Source of the DNA: Sphingomonas sp. Leaf9 | Lineage (GTDB): Bacteria; Pseudomonadota; Alphaproteobacteria; Sphingomonadales; Sphingomonadaceae | Length of the DNA: 64,000 bases | Assembly (NCBI RefSeq): GCF_001421355.1 | Contig: NZ_LMKC01000004.1 | Location: 496,598 to 560,597 of the forward strand | Reading direction: 5' to 3' | Shown here: in pieces, positions 26,119 to 34,904 of the stretch | How positions within the stretch are numbered: position 1 is the stretch's first letter | How the letters are laid out: every line of letters starts with the position of its first letter | The notes under the pieces: model-generated | What the model was told of the DNA's origin: nothing | Seen by the model: only the letters and a program-made list of their open reading frames with translations | The model's database searches: none | Translations under genes and position numbers: made by a program

Positions 26119-27009
26119 CTACCCCCGCTCCCTCGCGCGGCCATAGCTGCCCAGCAACCGCACCCATTTGCTGTGGAACCGCAGTTCCTCCAGCGCGCGG
26201 TCGACATGCGGCTCGCCCGGCCGGCCCTCGATGTCGCAGAAGAATTCGGTCGCGGCAAAGGTGCCGCCGCGCTGATAGCTTTCCAGCTTGGTCATGTTGA
26301 CGCCGTTGGTCGCGAACCCGCCCATCGCCTTGTAGAGTGCGGCGGGCACGTTCTTCACCTCGAACACCAGCGTCGTCATGCACGGCCCCTCGGGCAGTTC
26401 GGGCGGCGCGGCGCGGGCGAGGACGACGAAGCGCGTCGTATTGTGGTCGGCATCGGCAATGTCGTCGGCCAGCAATTGCAGTCCGTACAGCGCCGCCGCC
26501 GCCGGGGGAGCCAATGCGGCGACCGCCGGGTCGCCGATCGCCGCGACCGATGCCGCCGCGCCCGCCGTGTCGGGATGCGCCACCGGCTCGATCCCGCGCG
26601 CGCTCAGCCAGTTCCGGCACTGGCCCAGCGCCTGTTCGTGGCTCATCGCCTGGCGGATGCCCTCGACCGGGCCCAGCCCCATCAGCGCGTGGCGGATCGG
26701 CAGGAAATGTTCGCCGGTGATGACCAGCCCGGATTCGGGCAGCAGGAAATGCATGTCGGCGACGCGGCCATGCAGCGAATTCTCGATCGGGATGATCGCG
26801 CAATCGGCCTGGCTCGACCGCACTGCGTCGATCGCGTCGGCAAAGCCGAAACAGGGCAGCGGCAGCGCGCCCGGAAACGCCTGTGCCAGCGCGACATGCG
26901 AATTGGCGCCCGGTGCGCCCTGAAAGGCGACGGTGCGATTCGGTTCGCGCGCGGCGGCTTCGATCATCTGCGCCACCAGCGGGCGCGCGGGTGCGGCGTA
27001 TTTCTGCAT
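26119..27009 (-). CDS. pheA: Prephenate dehydratase
   Basis: This 296-residue monofunctional enzyme converts prephenate to phenylpyruvate for phenylalanine synthesis. The catalytic domain (about residues 25-200) shows VAFQGAPGANSH, IPIENSLHGRVADMHFLL and the diagnostic NTTRFVVLAR near residue 195. A C-terminal ACT regulatory domain follows with ESYQRGGTF, the variant of the ESRP phenylalanine-binding motif. There is no chorismate mutase domain. It is convergent with nudC and divergent from the cytochrome c gene over 116 bases. Confidence 0.95.
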   Translation of the reverse strand: MQKYAAPARPLVAQMIEAAAREPNRTVAFQGAPGANSHVALAQAFPGALPLPCFGFADAIDAVRSSQADCAIIPIENSLHGRVADMHFLLPESGLVITGEHFLPIRHALMGLGPVEGIRQAMSHEQALGQCRNWLSARGIEPVAHPDTAGAAASVAAIGDPAVAALAPPAAAALYGLQLLADDIADADHNTTRFVVLARAAPPELPEGPCMTTLVFEVKNVPAALYKAMGGFATNGVNMTKLESYQRGGTFAATEFFCDIEGRPGEPHVDRALEELRFHSKWVRLLGSYGRARERG

Positions 27010-27125
27010 GGGGGGTGGCGATTATCGGGCGCGGGGGCAGGCGGCAACCCTGTCTTGCCAGTATCGGATGCCGTGTCTAAGCATGGCCCCAAACAAAACC
27101 ATATTTAGGTGAGACGGCTCAGGGC

Positions 27126-27806
27126 ATGGACGACCGGACGAACACCATCGCAGGTTGGGTATTGGCCGGTTGCGCCGCCGCCCTCGGACTTTCCATCGCC
27201 AGCGGCATGGTGTTCCATTCGGGACCGCCGGAAAAGCCGGGCTATCCGGTCGAGGGTGCCGCCGAAGCCGGGGGCGGTGCCGCCGCCGCCGTGCCGATCG
27301 CGACGCTGCTCGCCACCGCCGACGTGGCCAAGGGCGCGGAAGTATTCAAGAAATGCGCCGCGTGCCACACCGTGAACCAGGGCGGGGCCAACGGCATCGG
27401 CCCGAACCTGTGGGGCGTGATCGGCAAGAAGCACGGTCATCTTCCCAACTTCGCCTATTCAACCGCCCTGACCGGCATTGCGGGCAATTGGGACTTCGAC
27501 GCGATGAACGCGTGGCTGACCTCCCCCCGCAAATATGCGCCGGGTACCAAGATGACCTTTGCCGGCCTTGGCAGCGCCGAGGACCGGGCGAACGTCATCG
27601 CCTATCTCAACACGCAGGGGTCGAACCTGCCGCTGCCGGCCGCTCCCGCCGCCGGTGCAGCACCTGCTGCCACCGAGGCGGAGGGTAACGTCGCAGAAGG
27701 CGCGCCGGCCAATACCGCCGATGTCGTCAATGCGGCCACCCCGGCATCGGGCGCGCCGTCGGTCGATCCGGCGGCAGCGGAACAGGCGGCCAAGAAGGGC
27801 GAGTAA
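27126..27806 (+). CDS. Membrane-anchored c-type cytochrome (CycM-like)
   Basis: The 226-residue protein has an uncleaved N-terminal anchor (VLAGCAAALGLSIASGMVF, residues 12-30), a short linker and one class I cytochrome c domain. The heme site is CAACH (Cys77, Cys80, His81) and the distal ligand is Met143 in GTKMTF. A C-terminal alanine/proline-rich tail of about 65 residues with low complexity follows. Membrane-bound cytochromes of this kind carry electrons from the bc1 complex to oxidase in alphaproteobacteria. The same gene beside pheA is a familiar alphaproteobacterial arrangement. Confidence 0.92.
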   Translation: MDDRTNTIAGWVLAGCAAALGLSIASGMVFHSGPPEKPGYPVEGAAEAGGGAAAAVPIATLLATADVAKGAEVFKKCAACHTVNQGGANGIGPNLWGVIGKKHGHLPNFAYSTALTGIAGNWDFDAMNAWLTSPRKYAPGTKMTFAGLGSAEDRANVIAYLNTQGSNLPLPAAPAAGAAPAATEAEGNVAEGAPANTADVVNAATPASGAPSVDPAAAEQAAKKGE

Positions 27807-27872
27807 CGCGCCCTTCCTGTCGTAAGCCATTCCGGCCATCGCCGCGGCAACGGCCGGTCACGCCAACCCCAA

Positions 27873-28556
27873 TCAGGCGGCGACCGGCGCCACCCCCAGC
27901 ATCCGCGCCACCGCGTCGAAGTCATGCGCGATTTCGGTCACGCCCAGCGTGCGCAGGCGGTCGTCATGGCCGACCCCGCAATGCGACCCCGCGCACAGCC
28001 CGATCACCCGCGCGCCCGATGCGACCGCGCCGGTCACGCCGACCGGGGAGTCCTCGAGGATCGCGCAATCCTCGATGGCGATGCCCAGCTGGCGTGCGCC
28101 GTATAGGTACAGGTCGGGTGCGGGCTTGCCGTTCGCGACATGCTCCTTCCCGCTATAGATATGGTCGCCGAACGCGTCGCGCAGGCCCAGGTGGTCCAGA
28201 TGCGTCGCGATCCAGTGGGTCGTGCTGGACGACACGATCGCGCGCGGCAGGTCGGCCGGCAGCGACCGGACAAAGGCGACGGCACCCGCCACCGCATCGA
28301 CCCCCTGTTCCAGCACCCGTGCATCCTCGACAGCGCGTGCATCCCAGAAGCCGTCGGGCACCGGGCCGCCGACCCATTTCTCGATCGCCTGGGTGAAATG
28401 GCTGCCCGACAGGCCCATGAAATGGGCCATCGAATCGGCGGCGCTGGTCGGGTGACCGGCATTGGTCAGGAACTCGGCGATCTGGCGGTTGCCGGCATAT
28501 TCGCTTTCCAGCAGCACACCGTCGAAATCGAACAACAGGGCCTTGGGACGGGTCAT
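27873..28556 (-). CDS. HAD-superfamily phosphatase
   Basis: The 227-residue protein is a HAD hydrolase with nucleophile motif LLFDFDGVLLESE (Asp10, Asp12), motif II in AIVSSSTTHWI, lysine in NGKPAPDLYLYGA and motif IV EDSPVGVTGA. The helical cap between residues 20 and 90 is of the C1 type seen in beta-phosphoglucomutase and sugar-phosphatase relatives. Its substrate is not apparent. Two adjacent ATG codons exist; the second lies seven bases after AGGA and is used here. It stands 10 bases downstream of the PLP-homeostasis gene and is likely co-transcribed with it. Confidence 0.88.
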   Translation of the reverse strand: MTRPKALLFDFDGVLLESEYAGNRQIAEFLTNAGHPTSAADSMAHFMGLSGSHFTQAIEKWVGGPVPDGFWDARAVEDARVLEQGVDAVAGAVAFVRSLPADLPRAIVSSSTTHWIATHLDHLGLRDAFGDHIYSGKEHVANGKPAPDLYLYGARQLGIAIEDCAILEDSPVGVTGAVASGARVIGLCAGSHCGVGHDDRLRTLGVTEIAHDFDAVARMLGVAPVAA

Positions 28557-28566
28557 CATCGTTTCC

Positions 28567-29232
28567 TTATTGCCCGCGCGCGCCGAACAGCGCGGAGCCG
28601 ATCCGGACATGGGTCGCGCCCAGCGTCACGGCGGTTTCGAAATCGTCGGACATGCCCATGCTCAAGCCAGTGAGGCCATGGTCGCGCGCGAGCTTGGCGG
28701 TAAGCGCGAAATAGGGCGCGGCGTCGAGGCCGGCGGGCGGCACGCACATCAGCCCGGCGATCGGCAGCCCGGCGGCCTTTGCCTCCGCCAGCAGCGCGGG
28801 CAGGTCGGCGATGGCGCAGCCGCCCTTTTGCGGTTCGTCGCCGATATCGACCTGGATGAAGCAGGCGGGGCTACGGCCGGTCTTCTCGATCGCCTTGCCC
28901 AGTGCTGCGACCAGCGACGGGCGGTCGACCGAGTGGATCGCGTCGAACAGGCGCACCGCATCCTCGGCCTTGTTCGACTGGAGCTGGCCGACCAGATGCA
29001 GTTCGATTCCGGGTGTTTTTTCCATCAGCGCGGGCCACTTACCCTGCGCTTCCTGCACGCGGTTCTCGCCGAACACGCGTTGGCCGGCGTCGATGAGCGG
29101 CTGGATCGCGGCGGCGTCATGGGTCTTGCTGACCGCGATCAGCGTCGTCGCGCCCCGGTCGCGGCGGGCGATCGATTCGGCATGGGTGATCCGGTCGCGG
29201 ATGGCGCCAAGCGGGGTGTCGGTTTTGGTCAT
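28567..29232 (-). CDS. YggS-family pyridoxal phosphate homeostasis protein
   Basis: This 221-residue single-domain TIM-barrel protein binds PLP but has no known enzymatic activity; family members balance PLP and amino-acid pools. The PLP lysine is Lys36 in TLIAVSKTHD. Other signatures are FGENRVQEA, LHLVGQLQSNKA, the GLMCVPP loop and LSMGMSDDFETAV plus HVRIGSALFGAR at the phosphate end. Start is ATG 29232 (MTKTDTPLGAIRDR). It is divergent from the ThiE-like gene with 22 bases between start codons. Confidence 0.94.
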   Translation of the reverse strand: MTKTDTPLGAIRDRITHAESIARRDRGATTLIAVSKTHDAAAIQPLIDAGQRVFGENRVQEAQGKWPALMEKTPGIELHLVGQLQSNKAEDAVRLFDAIHSVDRPSLVAALGKAIEKTGRSPACFIQVDIGDEPQKGGCAIADLPALLAEAKAAGLPIAGLMCVPPAGLDAAPYFALTAKLARDHGLTGLSMGMSDDFETAVTLGATHVRIGSALFGARGQ

Positions 29233-29254
29233 CGCGCGCGCTATAGAGGCCGCC

Positions 29255-29785
29255 ATGTCCCGCCGCCACCCTTTGCCGCAACGCTGGCTGATGACCGACG
29301 AACGGCTGGGTGAGGCGTTGCTGCCGATCATGGCGAAGGTGCCGCGAGGGAGTGGTGTCGTGTTCCGGCACTATGCCACGCCCGAGGGGGAACGGCGGCG
29401 GAAGTTTGCGCAGGTGCGGCGGATCGCGCGGGCGCGGCGGCTGGTACTGCTGGTCGCGGGGCCGGCCCTGCCCGGCGACGACGGCGTGCACGGGCGAAAA
29501 GCGTTGCGTCGCAAGGGGTTGGTCACGCGGCCGGTCCATTCGATCCCGGAACGCATCGCGGCCGAACGCGCGGGCGTCGACGCCATCTTCGTATCGCCGG
29601 TCTTCGCCACCGCCTCGCACCCCGGCGCGCGTGCACTGGGGCGGGTGCGGTTCCAGCGGCTGATCCACGGCGCGCGCGTGCCGGTCATCGCGCTGGGCGG
29701 CATGACGGCGGCACGCGCGCGGACGCTGAAGGGGATCGCCGGCTGGGCGGCGATCGATGCGTGGGCGTCAGAACGTCGCGCGTAG
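29255..29785 (+). CDS. ThiE/TenI-like thiamine phosphate synthase-related protein
   Basis: The 176-residue product shows the second half of a thiamine phosphate synthase barrel: VHSIPERIAAERAGVDAIFV, SPVFATASHPGARALG and VPVIALGGMTAARA with the phosphate-binding GG. It is about 30 residues shorter than typical ThiE, and the N-terminal pyrophosphate-binding part is weak, so it may be a TenI-like or divergent protein rather than the main synthase. The last 18 bases overlap the 3' end of the convergent TonB receptor gene. Confidence 0.75.
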   Translation: MSRRHPLPQRWLMTDERLGEALLPIMAKVPRGSGVVFRHYATPEGERRRKFAQVRRIARARRLVLLVAGPALPGDDGVHGRKALRRKGLVTRPVHSIPERIAAERAGVDAIFVSPVFATASHPGARALGRVRFQRLIHGARVPVIALGGMTAARARTLKGIAGWAAIDAWASERRA

Positions 29786-31894
29786 TTCGGCGAAGACGGT
29801 ACGCGGCTCGCCGGGGAAGTGGCCGGACTGTTTGGTGAAGCCCGAGGCGGCGTACACCTTGTCGAAGAGGTTATCGACGCGCAGCATCAGTTCGGCGAAG
29901 CCCAGCGATTTGGTGATCGACGCGTCGAAGATCGCATAGGGGCGCACCGCCTGGCCCGACCGGCTGATCCGGCTCGACACCGCTTCGCCGCCGAACGCAA
30001 AGGCGGTGCCGATCGCCTTCACCTGATAGCGGCTCCAGAAACCGACCTTGTGCGCCGGCGCGTTGGCAAAGCGGCTGCCGACCGCATCGGTTACCGCCTG
30101 TCCCGCCACCGTGTCGGTCACGCGCGTGTCGTTATAGGCGTAGTTGGCGAGCAGCACCCAGTCGGGCGTGACGTCGGTGGTCAGGTCGAATTCAAACCCC
30201 TTGCTGGTCACCTCGCCGATCGGGCTCAAGGGATCGACGCCGCCCACCGGGGCGCGGGTCGGGTCGACCTGCAACAAGTTGCTGCGGATGATGCGATACA
30301 CCGCGGCATTGGCCTGAAGCCGGCCGTCCAGCAGGCGCGATTTGACGCCGGCTTCGACCTGGTTGCCGGTGACCGGCGCGAACGGGCCGCCGGCGTCGCG
30401 ATTCTGGCTGGCCGGGGCCTGCGGGTCGAAGCCCTGCGACCAGCTGGCATAGAGCGACAGGTCGCGGCGCGGGCGATAGATCAGCCCGCCGCGGAACGTC
30501 ACGTCGCTGTCGCGATAGCCGGAATCGCCGGTGACCCGCCCCGCCGTCGCGACGCGCACCGCATCCTCGAACCGGTCCCAGCGCATGCCCGCGACCAGCA
30601 GCAGCGTGTCGGTCAGGCTGATCTGATCCTGCAAATAGGCACCGAGCCGCCGGGCGCGGGTGTCGGTATCGGTAAAGGGCAACGCGACGGCACGCACCGC
30701 ATCGCCCGATGCTCGGCCATAGACCGGGTTGGACAGGCTGAGCGACGCGACGCCGCTGCGCAGGATACGCGAGCTAAGGCCGTTATTCTCGCGATACCAG
30801 TCGCCGCCCAGCTGGAACCGGTGCGCCATGCCGAACAGGCGGGTCGTCGCGGTAGCATTGGCCATGACCGACAGGCCGTCGACCGGGCGGACCTGATCGC
30901 GAAATTCGCGCAGCACCAGATCGGGGTTGGTCGGGCTGATCCCGCGCGGTTCGTGATATTGCTGCCGCTCGGTCGAGCGGAAGCGGCGAACCCCTGCGTC
31001 GAAGGTGATCGCATCGCCGATCGTCGTGGCATAGCGCGCCGACCAGGCGGTCGAGGTCAGGCGCAGCCAGTCGGTCTTTTCATTCGCGTTCCAGCGGATC
31101 GATGTCAGGAACCGCCCGCTGTCATCGACCAGCACGCCGCGCAGCCGGTTGGCGCGGAGATAATTGTCGTATGCCGTCAGTTGCAGCGTCAGCAGCCCGC
31201 CCGGATTGGTGCGGATCGACAGGCCAGCATCGCCGATCAGCGTCTGGTGCAGTGTGTTGTTGCGATAGGGCTGCATCGATTCGAAAAAGCCGCCGATGCG
31301 ATAGGTGACGACGCCATCGCGATCGATCGGCCCGGTGGCCTCCGACGAGATGCCGGCGCGGTCATAGGTGCCGGCGGTGACGACGGTGCGCAGCGCGCGT
31401 TGGTCCGACGGCGTTTTCGACACATAATTGATGATGCCGCCCGGCGCGCCGGGACCGAAGAACAGGCCGGCCGGCCCCTTCAGCACCTCGACCCGGTCGA
31501 CGTTGAACAGCTGCGGCACGGTGAAGCCGACGAACGGGTTGCCGCGCATCCCGTCATAAAAGGATTCGTCCTGCCGGAACCCGCGAAAGGTGACGCCGGC
31601 ATAGCTGAAGGCGCTGACGCCCGCGATGTTGCGATACAGGTCGGTCGCATCGCGTGCGCCCTGATCGGTGAACAGGTCGCGGTTGATGACCTGCAACGCC
31701 TGCGGCACGTCCAACGGGTCCTGCGCCGATTTGCCGACGGTGGTGACGAGCGTGCGATAGAGCTGCTGTGCGCGTCCCTCGACCACGATGTCCGCGTCGT
31801 CGCCGGGCATATCCGCCGATTGCGCCATCGCCGGCAGCGGCATCGCGACCAACACCGAAATCCACCAAACCCGCACGCCATACCCCTTTTGCAT
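29768..31894 (-). CDS. TonB-dependent siderophore-type outer-membrane receptor
   Basis: The 708-residue protein has a signal peptide ending PLPAMAQS, a plug domain with VPQALQVINRDLF, YRNIAGV and VEVLKGPAGLFFGPGAPGG, and a 22-strand barrel ending in the phenylalanine TVFAELRATF that directs it to the outer membrane. The plug pattern places it among ferric-siderophore receptors. No ABC transporter or siderophore gene lies nearby, so it is an orphan receptor. Start is ATG 31894 (MQKGYGVRVWW); in-frame TTG upstream is unlikely. A 16-base palindrome lies just before the start and could be an operator. Confidence 0.93.
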   Translation of the reverse strand: MQKGYGVRVWWISVLVAMPLPAMAQSADMPGDDADIVVEGRAQQLYRTLVTTVGKSAQDPLDVPQALQVINRDLFTDQGARDATDLYRNIAGVSAFSYAGVTFRGFRQDESFYDGMRGNPFVGFTVPQLFNVDRVEVLKGPAGLFFGPGAPGGIINYVSKTPSDQRALRTVVTAGTYDRAGISSEATGPIDRDGVVTYRIGGFFESMQPYRNNTLHQTLIGDAGLSIRTNPGGLLTLQLTAYDNYLRANRLRGVLVDDSGRFLTSIRWNANEKTDWLRLTSTAWSARYATTIGDAITFDAGVRRFRSTERQQYHEPRGISPTNPDLVLREFRDQVRPVDGLSVMANATATTRLFGMAHRFQLGGDWYRENNGLSSRILRSGVASLSLSNPVYGRASGDAVRAVALPFTDTDTRARRLGAYLQDQISLTDTLLLVAGMRWDRFEDAVRVATAGRVTGDSGYRDSDVTFRGGLIYRPRRDLSLYASWSQGFDPQAPASQNRDAGGPFAPVTGNQVEAGVKSRLLDGRLQANAAVYRIIRSNLLQVDPTRAPVGGVDPLSPIGEVTSKGFEFDLTTDVTPDWVLLANYAYNDTRVTDTVAGQAVTDAVGSRFANAPAHKVGFWSRYQVKAIGTAFAFGGEAVSSRISRSGQAVRPYAIFDASITKSLGFAELMLRVDNLFDKVYAASGFTKQSGHFPGEPRTVFAELRATF

Positions 31895-31903
31895 ATGATA
31901 GTA

Positions 31904-31919
31904 GCTCGCATTAGCGAGC
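31904..31919. promoter_or_regulatory. Palindrome upstream of the TonB receptor gene
   Basis: GCTCGC and GCGAGC form a perfect 6-4-6 inverted repeat around ATTA, ten bases before the receptor start codon. Position suits an operator, and iron receptors are usually repressed by Fur or a similar protein, but the bases do not match a consensus I can name. It could also be a small mRNA hairpin over the ribosome-binding region. Confidence 0.35.
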
Positions 31920-32006
31920 GGGATAGTGTGTTGCAATCGTTGCGACAGCGATATGGCCGGGGAACGCCGCGCGGTTCCGTCCGTTCACGATCCAAAGGGG
32001 AAAAAT

Positions 32007-33077
32007 ATGGGCGACAGCGACGCAGGGCGATCGACCCCCGGCTATGGCCGGGTTGCTGCGATGACGGTGATGGTGCTGGCGATCGCGGGGACCGCGTTCC
32101 TGCTGGTCAGCATGATGCGGCTGGTCCTGCTGGTCTTTGCCGCCACGACCATCGCGGTACTGTTCAGCGCGGTGGCGAACCGTATCCAGCGCTGGACCCG
32201 GCTGCCACGCGGCCTGGCGCTGGCGCTGTCGGTGATCCTGTTGCTGGGGATCGTCATCGGCATCTTTTTCGGATTCGGCGCGCAGCTGGTGAACCAGTTC
32301 GACCTGATCCGGCAGCAGATTCCCTCCGCATTGCAGGCGATCCAGCAGCAGCTCGACGGATGGGGGCTGGGCGAGCCGGCGCGCGAATTGCTGTCGCAGG
32401 GCAGCAGCGACCTGTCGACGATCATGTCGCGCGCGGGCAGCTATGTCCTGTCGATCGGGTCGGGCCTGTCGGATGCGGTGCTGGTGCTGGTCGGTGCGAT
32501 CTTCCTTGCGGCCGATCCCGAACTCTATCGCCGCGGCCTGGTGAAGCTGGTGCCGCCATCGGCCGAGCCGGTCGCGCGGCAGGCGGTGGACGATGCCGCC
32601 GGCGGCCTGCGCGGCTGGATGAAAGGGGAGGCGATCGCGATCGTCGTCGTCGCGGTGCTGACCGCCACCGGGCTGTGGCTGTTGGGCGTGCCCGCCGCGA
32701 TCGGTCTTGGCCTGATCGCCGGTTTGATGGACGTCGTGCCCTATGTCGGGCCGATCATCGCCGGGCTGCCCGCCGTCATGCTGGCCTTTACCCAGTCGCC
32801 CTCGACCGCGCTGTGGACGATCGTGCTGTTCCTGATCGTGCAGCAGATCCAGGGCAATATCCTGATGCCGATCGTGCAGAAGCACGCGGTCGACGTGCCG
32901 CCGGCCGTGCTGTTGTTTTCGGTCATCGGCATGGGGCTGCTGTTCGGGTTCATCGGCGTGCTGCTCGCCGCGCCGCTGACCATCGTCGTGTTCGTGCTGG
33001 TGCAGCGGATTTATGTCCAGCACCTGCTGGGGCGGGATATCACTGTGGCGACGGACAAGGTGCAGGAGGAGGGGTGA
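32007..33077 (+). CDS. AI-2E family transporter (PerM/TqsA-like membrane protein)
   Basis: The 356-residue protein has about eight membrane helices, with two at the N-terminus, a soluble helical region (residues 85-160) and the conserved block around GVPAAIGLGLIAGLMDVVPY, VGPIIAGLPAV and QQIQGNILMPIV. This P-x-x-G-P / Q-x-x-x-N pattern defines the AI-2E (UPF0118) family of exporters. True substrates are mostly unknown; the quorum-signal name comes from one member. Start ATG 32007 follows AAAGGGG. It is divergent from the TonB receptor over about 112 bases and ends at a palindromic repeat. Confidence 0.9.
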   Translation: MGDSDAGRSTPGYGRVAAMTVMVLAIAGTAFLLVSMMRLVLLVFAATTIAVLFSAVANRIQRWTRLPRGLALALSVILLLGIVIGIFFGFGAQLVNQFDLIRQQIPSALQAIQQQLDGWGLGEPARELLSQGSSDLSTIMSRAGSYVLSIGSGLSDAVLVLVGAIFLAADPELYRRGLVKLVPPSAEPVARQAVDDAAGGLRGWMKGEAIAIVVVAVLTATGLWLLGVPAAIGLGLIAGLMDVVPYVGPIIAGLPAVMLAFTQSPSTALWTIVLFLIVQQIQGNILMPIVQKHAVDVPPAVLLFSVIGMGLLFGFIGVLLAAPLTIVVFVLVQRIYVQHLLGRDITVATDKVQEEG

Positions 33078-33097
33078 GCGCCTTCCTCTGAATCCGC

Positions 33098-33181
33098 CGT
33101 CACCCCGGACTTGATCCGGGGTCCCGCTTTTCGCGGACAATGGCAGAAGAAGCGCGACCCCGGATCAAGTCCGGGGTGACG
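33098..33181. repeat. Inverted pair of 31-base dispersed palindromes (GTCACCCCGG type)
   Basis: Copies at 33098-33128 and 33151-33181 are reverse complements with one mismatch and can fold into a long hairpin with a 22-base loop. The same unit occurs at 37681-37769 (pair) and as single palindromes at 40002-40030 and 55151-55179. Here it separates the convergent exporter and crtB genes and may terminate both. Confidence 0.85.
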
Positions 33182-33186
33182 GGGTG

Positions 33187-34113
33187 TCAGGTGGCGCGCG
33201 TCCATAGCGACGGGTCGCGTGGGGTGTCCGGGGCGGGACGCCACCGCGCGGCGACGAACGCGCGGGCGATGGCGGTGATCTTTTCCGCCTTCGATGTCGT
33301 CTGCCGCTTGTCCCACGCGGCGGGGCCGGCGGCGGCGACCTTGCGCGCGATGCCGCCATAGATGTCGGCGGCGGCCAGCACCGCCCACGCCGATCGCCAC
33401 GGCAGCCGTGCCGCGCCGACCCGCGCGCTGTCTTCGTGGGAAGCTGCGCGCGCCGCCATCCGCCGGGCGAGCACGGCCACCCGGTCGGGCGTCGCCATCG
33501 GATCGGCGGGATCGATCCCCTGTTCGTCCAGCCAGTCGCGCGGCAGGTAGCAGCGCCCGGCATCGGCATCTTCGCGCACGTCGCGGGCGATATTGGCAAG
33601 CTGGAATGCCAGGCCCAGGTCGCAGGCGCGGTCGAGCGTGTCCTTGTCCGTTGCGGGCACCCCCATCACCACCGCCATCAGCCCGCCGACAGCCCCGGCG
33701 ACGTGATAGCAATATTGGTAGAGATCGCTTTCCGTGACCGGTTGCCAGCCATCGGCGTCGAGCTGGAACCCGTCGATCACGTCGTACACCAAGCGGTGCG
33801 GCAGCCCGACCTCGGCAGCGACCACGCCCAGCGCGTCGAACGCCGGATCGCCGGTCGGTTCGCCCGCCAATGCCCGTGCGGTGCGCGTGCGGATCAGCGC
33901 GAGGCGGTCCTGCGCATCGTCGACCCGCTGCATCCCATGGCCCAGATCCTGCCCGTCGGCCAGGTCGTCGCACGCGCGGCACCACGCATAGAGCAGCCAC
34001 GCCCGCTCGCGCGTTACCGGGTCGAACAGCTTGCTCGCCGCCGCGAAACTCTTCGATCCGCGCGCGATCGTGTCGCGGGCGTGCGCGACCAGCGCGGGCC
34101 GGTCGAGGATCAA
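33187..34113 (-). CDS. crtB: Phytoene synthase
   Basis: CrtB condenses two geranylgeranyl diphosphates to phytoene. Both aspartate-rich sites are visible in the 308-residue protein: DDLAD in CRACDDLADGQDL and DVREDADAGRCYLP. The FQLANIARD segment and the SCYHVAG-like motif (here YCYHVAGAVGGLM) are further squalene/phytoene synthase marks. No ATG is available in a plausible place; TTG 34113 gives a natural N-terminus (ILDRPALVAHARDTI) and overlaps the LOG stop by four bases (TTGA). It is the last gene of the carotenoid unit. No crtE is present in the window. Confidence 0.92.
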   Translation of the reverse strand: MILDRPALVAHARDTIARGSKSFAAASKLFDPVTRERAWLLYAWCRACDDLADGQDLGHGMQRVDDAQDRLALIRTRTARALAGEPTGDPAFDALGVVAAEVGLPHRLVYDVIDGFQLDADGWQPVTESDLYQYCYHVAGAVGGLMAVVMGVPATDKDTLDRACDLGLAFQLANIARDVREDADAGRCYLPRDWLDEQGIDPADPMATPDRVAVLARRMAARAASHEDSARVGAARLPWRSAWAVLAAADIYGGIARKVAAAGPAAWDKRQTTSKAEKITAIARAFVAARWRPAPDTPRDPSLWTRAT

Positions 34114-34691
34114 AGGTCGGTGGCAGCCATGTGGATGATCGCCTGCACCGGGGTGTGCGCGGCCATCTTGTCGAGCAGCACGTCGAGCGTGTCGGCGACC
34201 AGCAGGATATCGCGGTGCATCGGGCGCATGAACCCGACCTCGGCCATCTTGTCGACAAACGCGATCAGATGGTCGTAATAGCCCGCGGTGTTGAGCAGCC
34301 CGACCGGCTTGGTGTGATACCCAAGCTGCGCCCAGCTCATCGCCTCCCACAATTCATCCATCGTGCCGGTGCCGCCGGGGATGGTGACGAAGCCGTCGGA
34401 CAGGTCGGTGAACGCCTGTTTGCGCTGGTGCATCGTGTCGACGACATGGAGTTCGGTGAGGCCGCGGTGCGCCGCCTCTGCCTTCACCAGCGCGGTCGGG
34501 ATCACGCCGATGACCTCGCCCCCCGCCTCGATCGCGCCATCGGCGACCGCGCCCATCAGGCCGAGCTTGCCGCCGCCATAGACGACGCCGATGCCGCGTT
34601 CGGCAAGGGCACGGCCGACGGCGCGGGCGGAGTCGATATAGATGGGGTCGGCGGGGGTCGCGGACCCGCAATAGATGGCTAGGCGCTTCAT
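34110..34691 (-). CDS. LOG family Rossmann protein (cytokinin riboside 5'-monophosphate phosphoribohydrolase type)
   Basis: The 193-residue protein has the LOG signature PGGTGTMDELWEAMSWAQLG and the nucleotide segment GGGKLGLMGAVADGA. Family members cleave N6-modified or plain AMP-type nucleotides to free base and ribose 5-phosphate; bacterial roles are poorly known. It lies between crtI and crtB on the same strand and overlaps the crtB start by four bases, so it is translated with carotenoid genes. Start is ATG 34691 (MKRLAIYCGS). Confidence 0.9.
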   Translation of the reverse strand: MKRLAIYCGSATPADPIYIDSARAVGRALAERGIGVVYGGGKLGLMGAVADGAIEAGGEVIGVIPTALVKAEAAHRGLTELHVVDTMHQRKQAFTDLSDGFVTIPGGTGTMDELWEAMSWAQLGYHTKPVGLLNTAGYYDHLIAFVDKMAEVGFMRPMHRDILLVADTLDVLLDKMAAHTPVQAIIHMAATDL

Positions 34692-34770
34692 GGCCGCGGG
34701 GTTAGGCGATTGGGGGAGGGGGGGCAAGCGCTCCCCTTATCGCGCCCTATCCGTTTGCTTCGAGCGGAGG

Positions 34771-34853
34771 TTCGAGCTTGTCGAGAACCGTAGTCGAGAA
34801 GGGGGTGCCCCAAACGGCCAAGTTCTCGACGGACGCTTCTCGACAGGCTCGAA
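34771..34853. repeat. Inverted repeat of TTCGAGCTTGTCGAGAA type
   Basis: Arms at 34771-34787 and 34837-34853 are reverse complements with one mismatch. They lie in the 213-base gap between crtI and the LOG gene. The same sequence recurs at 51385-51462, marking a second dispersed palindrome family. Flanking bases (CCGTTTGCTTCGAGC, GCTCGAACCGAACG) extend the symmetry imperfectly. Confidence 0.75.
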
Positions 34854-34904
34854 GCTGCTCGAACCGAACGTTTGGGGCCGGGGTCGGGGAAGGAGGGTAG
34901 GACC

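Noticed and set aside
29819..33091. A 1090-codon open frame on the plus strand across the TonB receptor and exporter genes
   Set aside because: It crosses two recognised genes in other frames and has no recognisable domain; codon bias explains its length.
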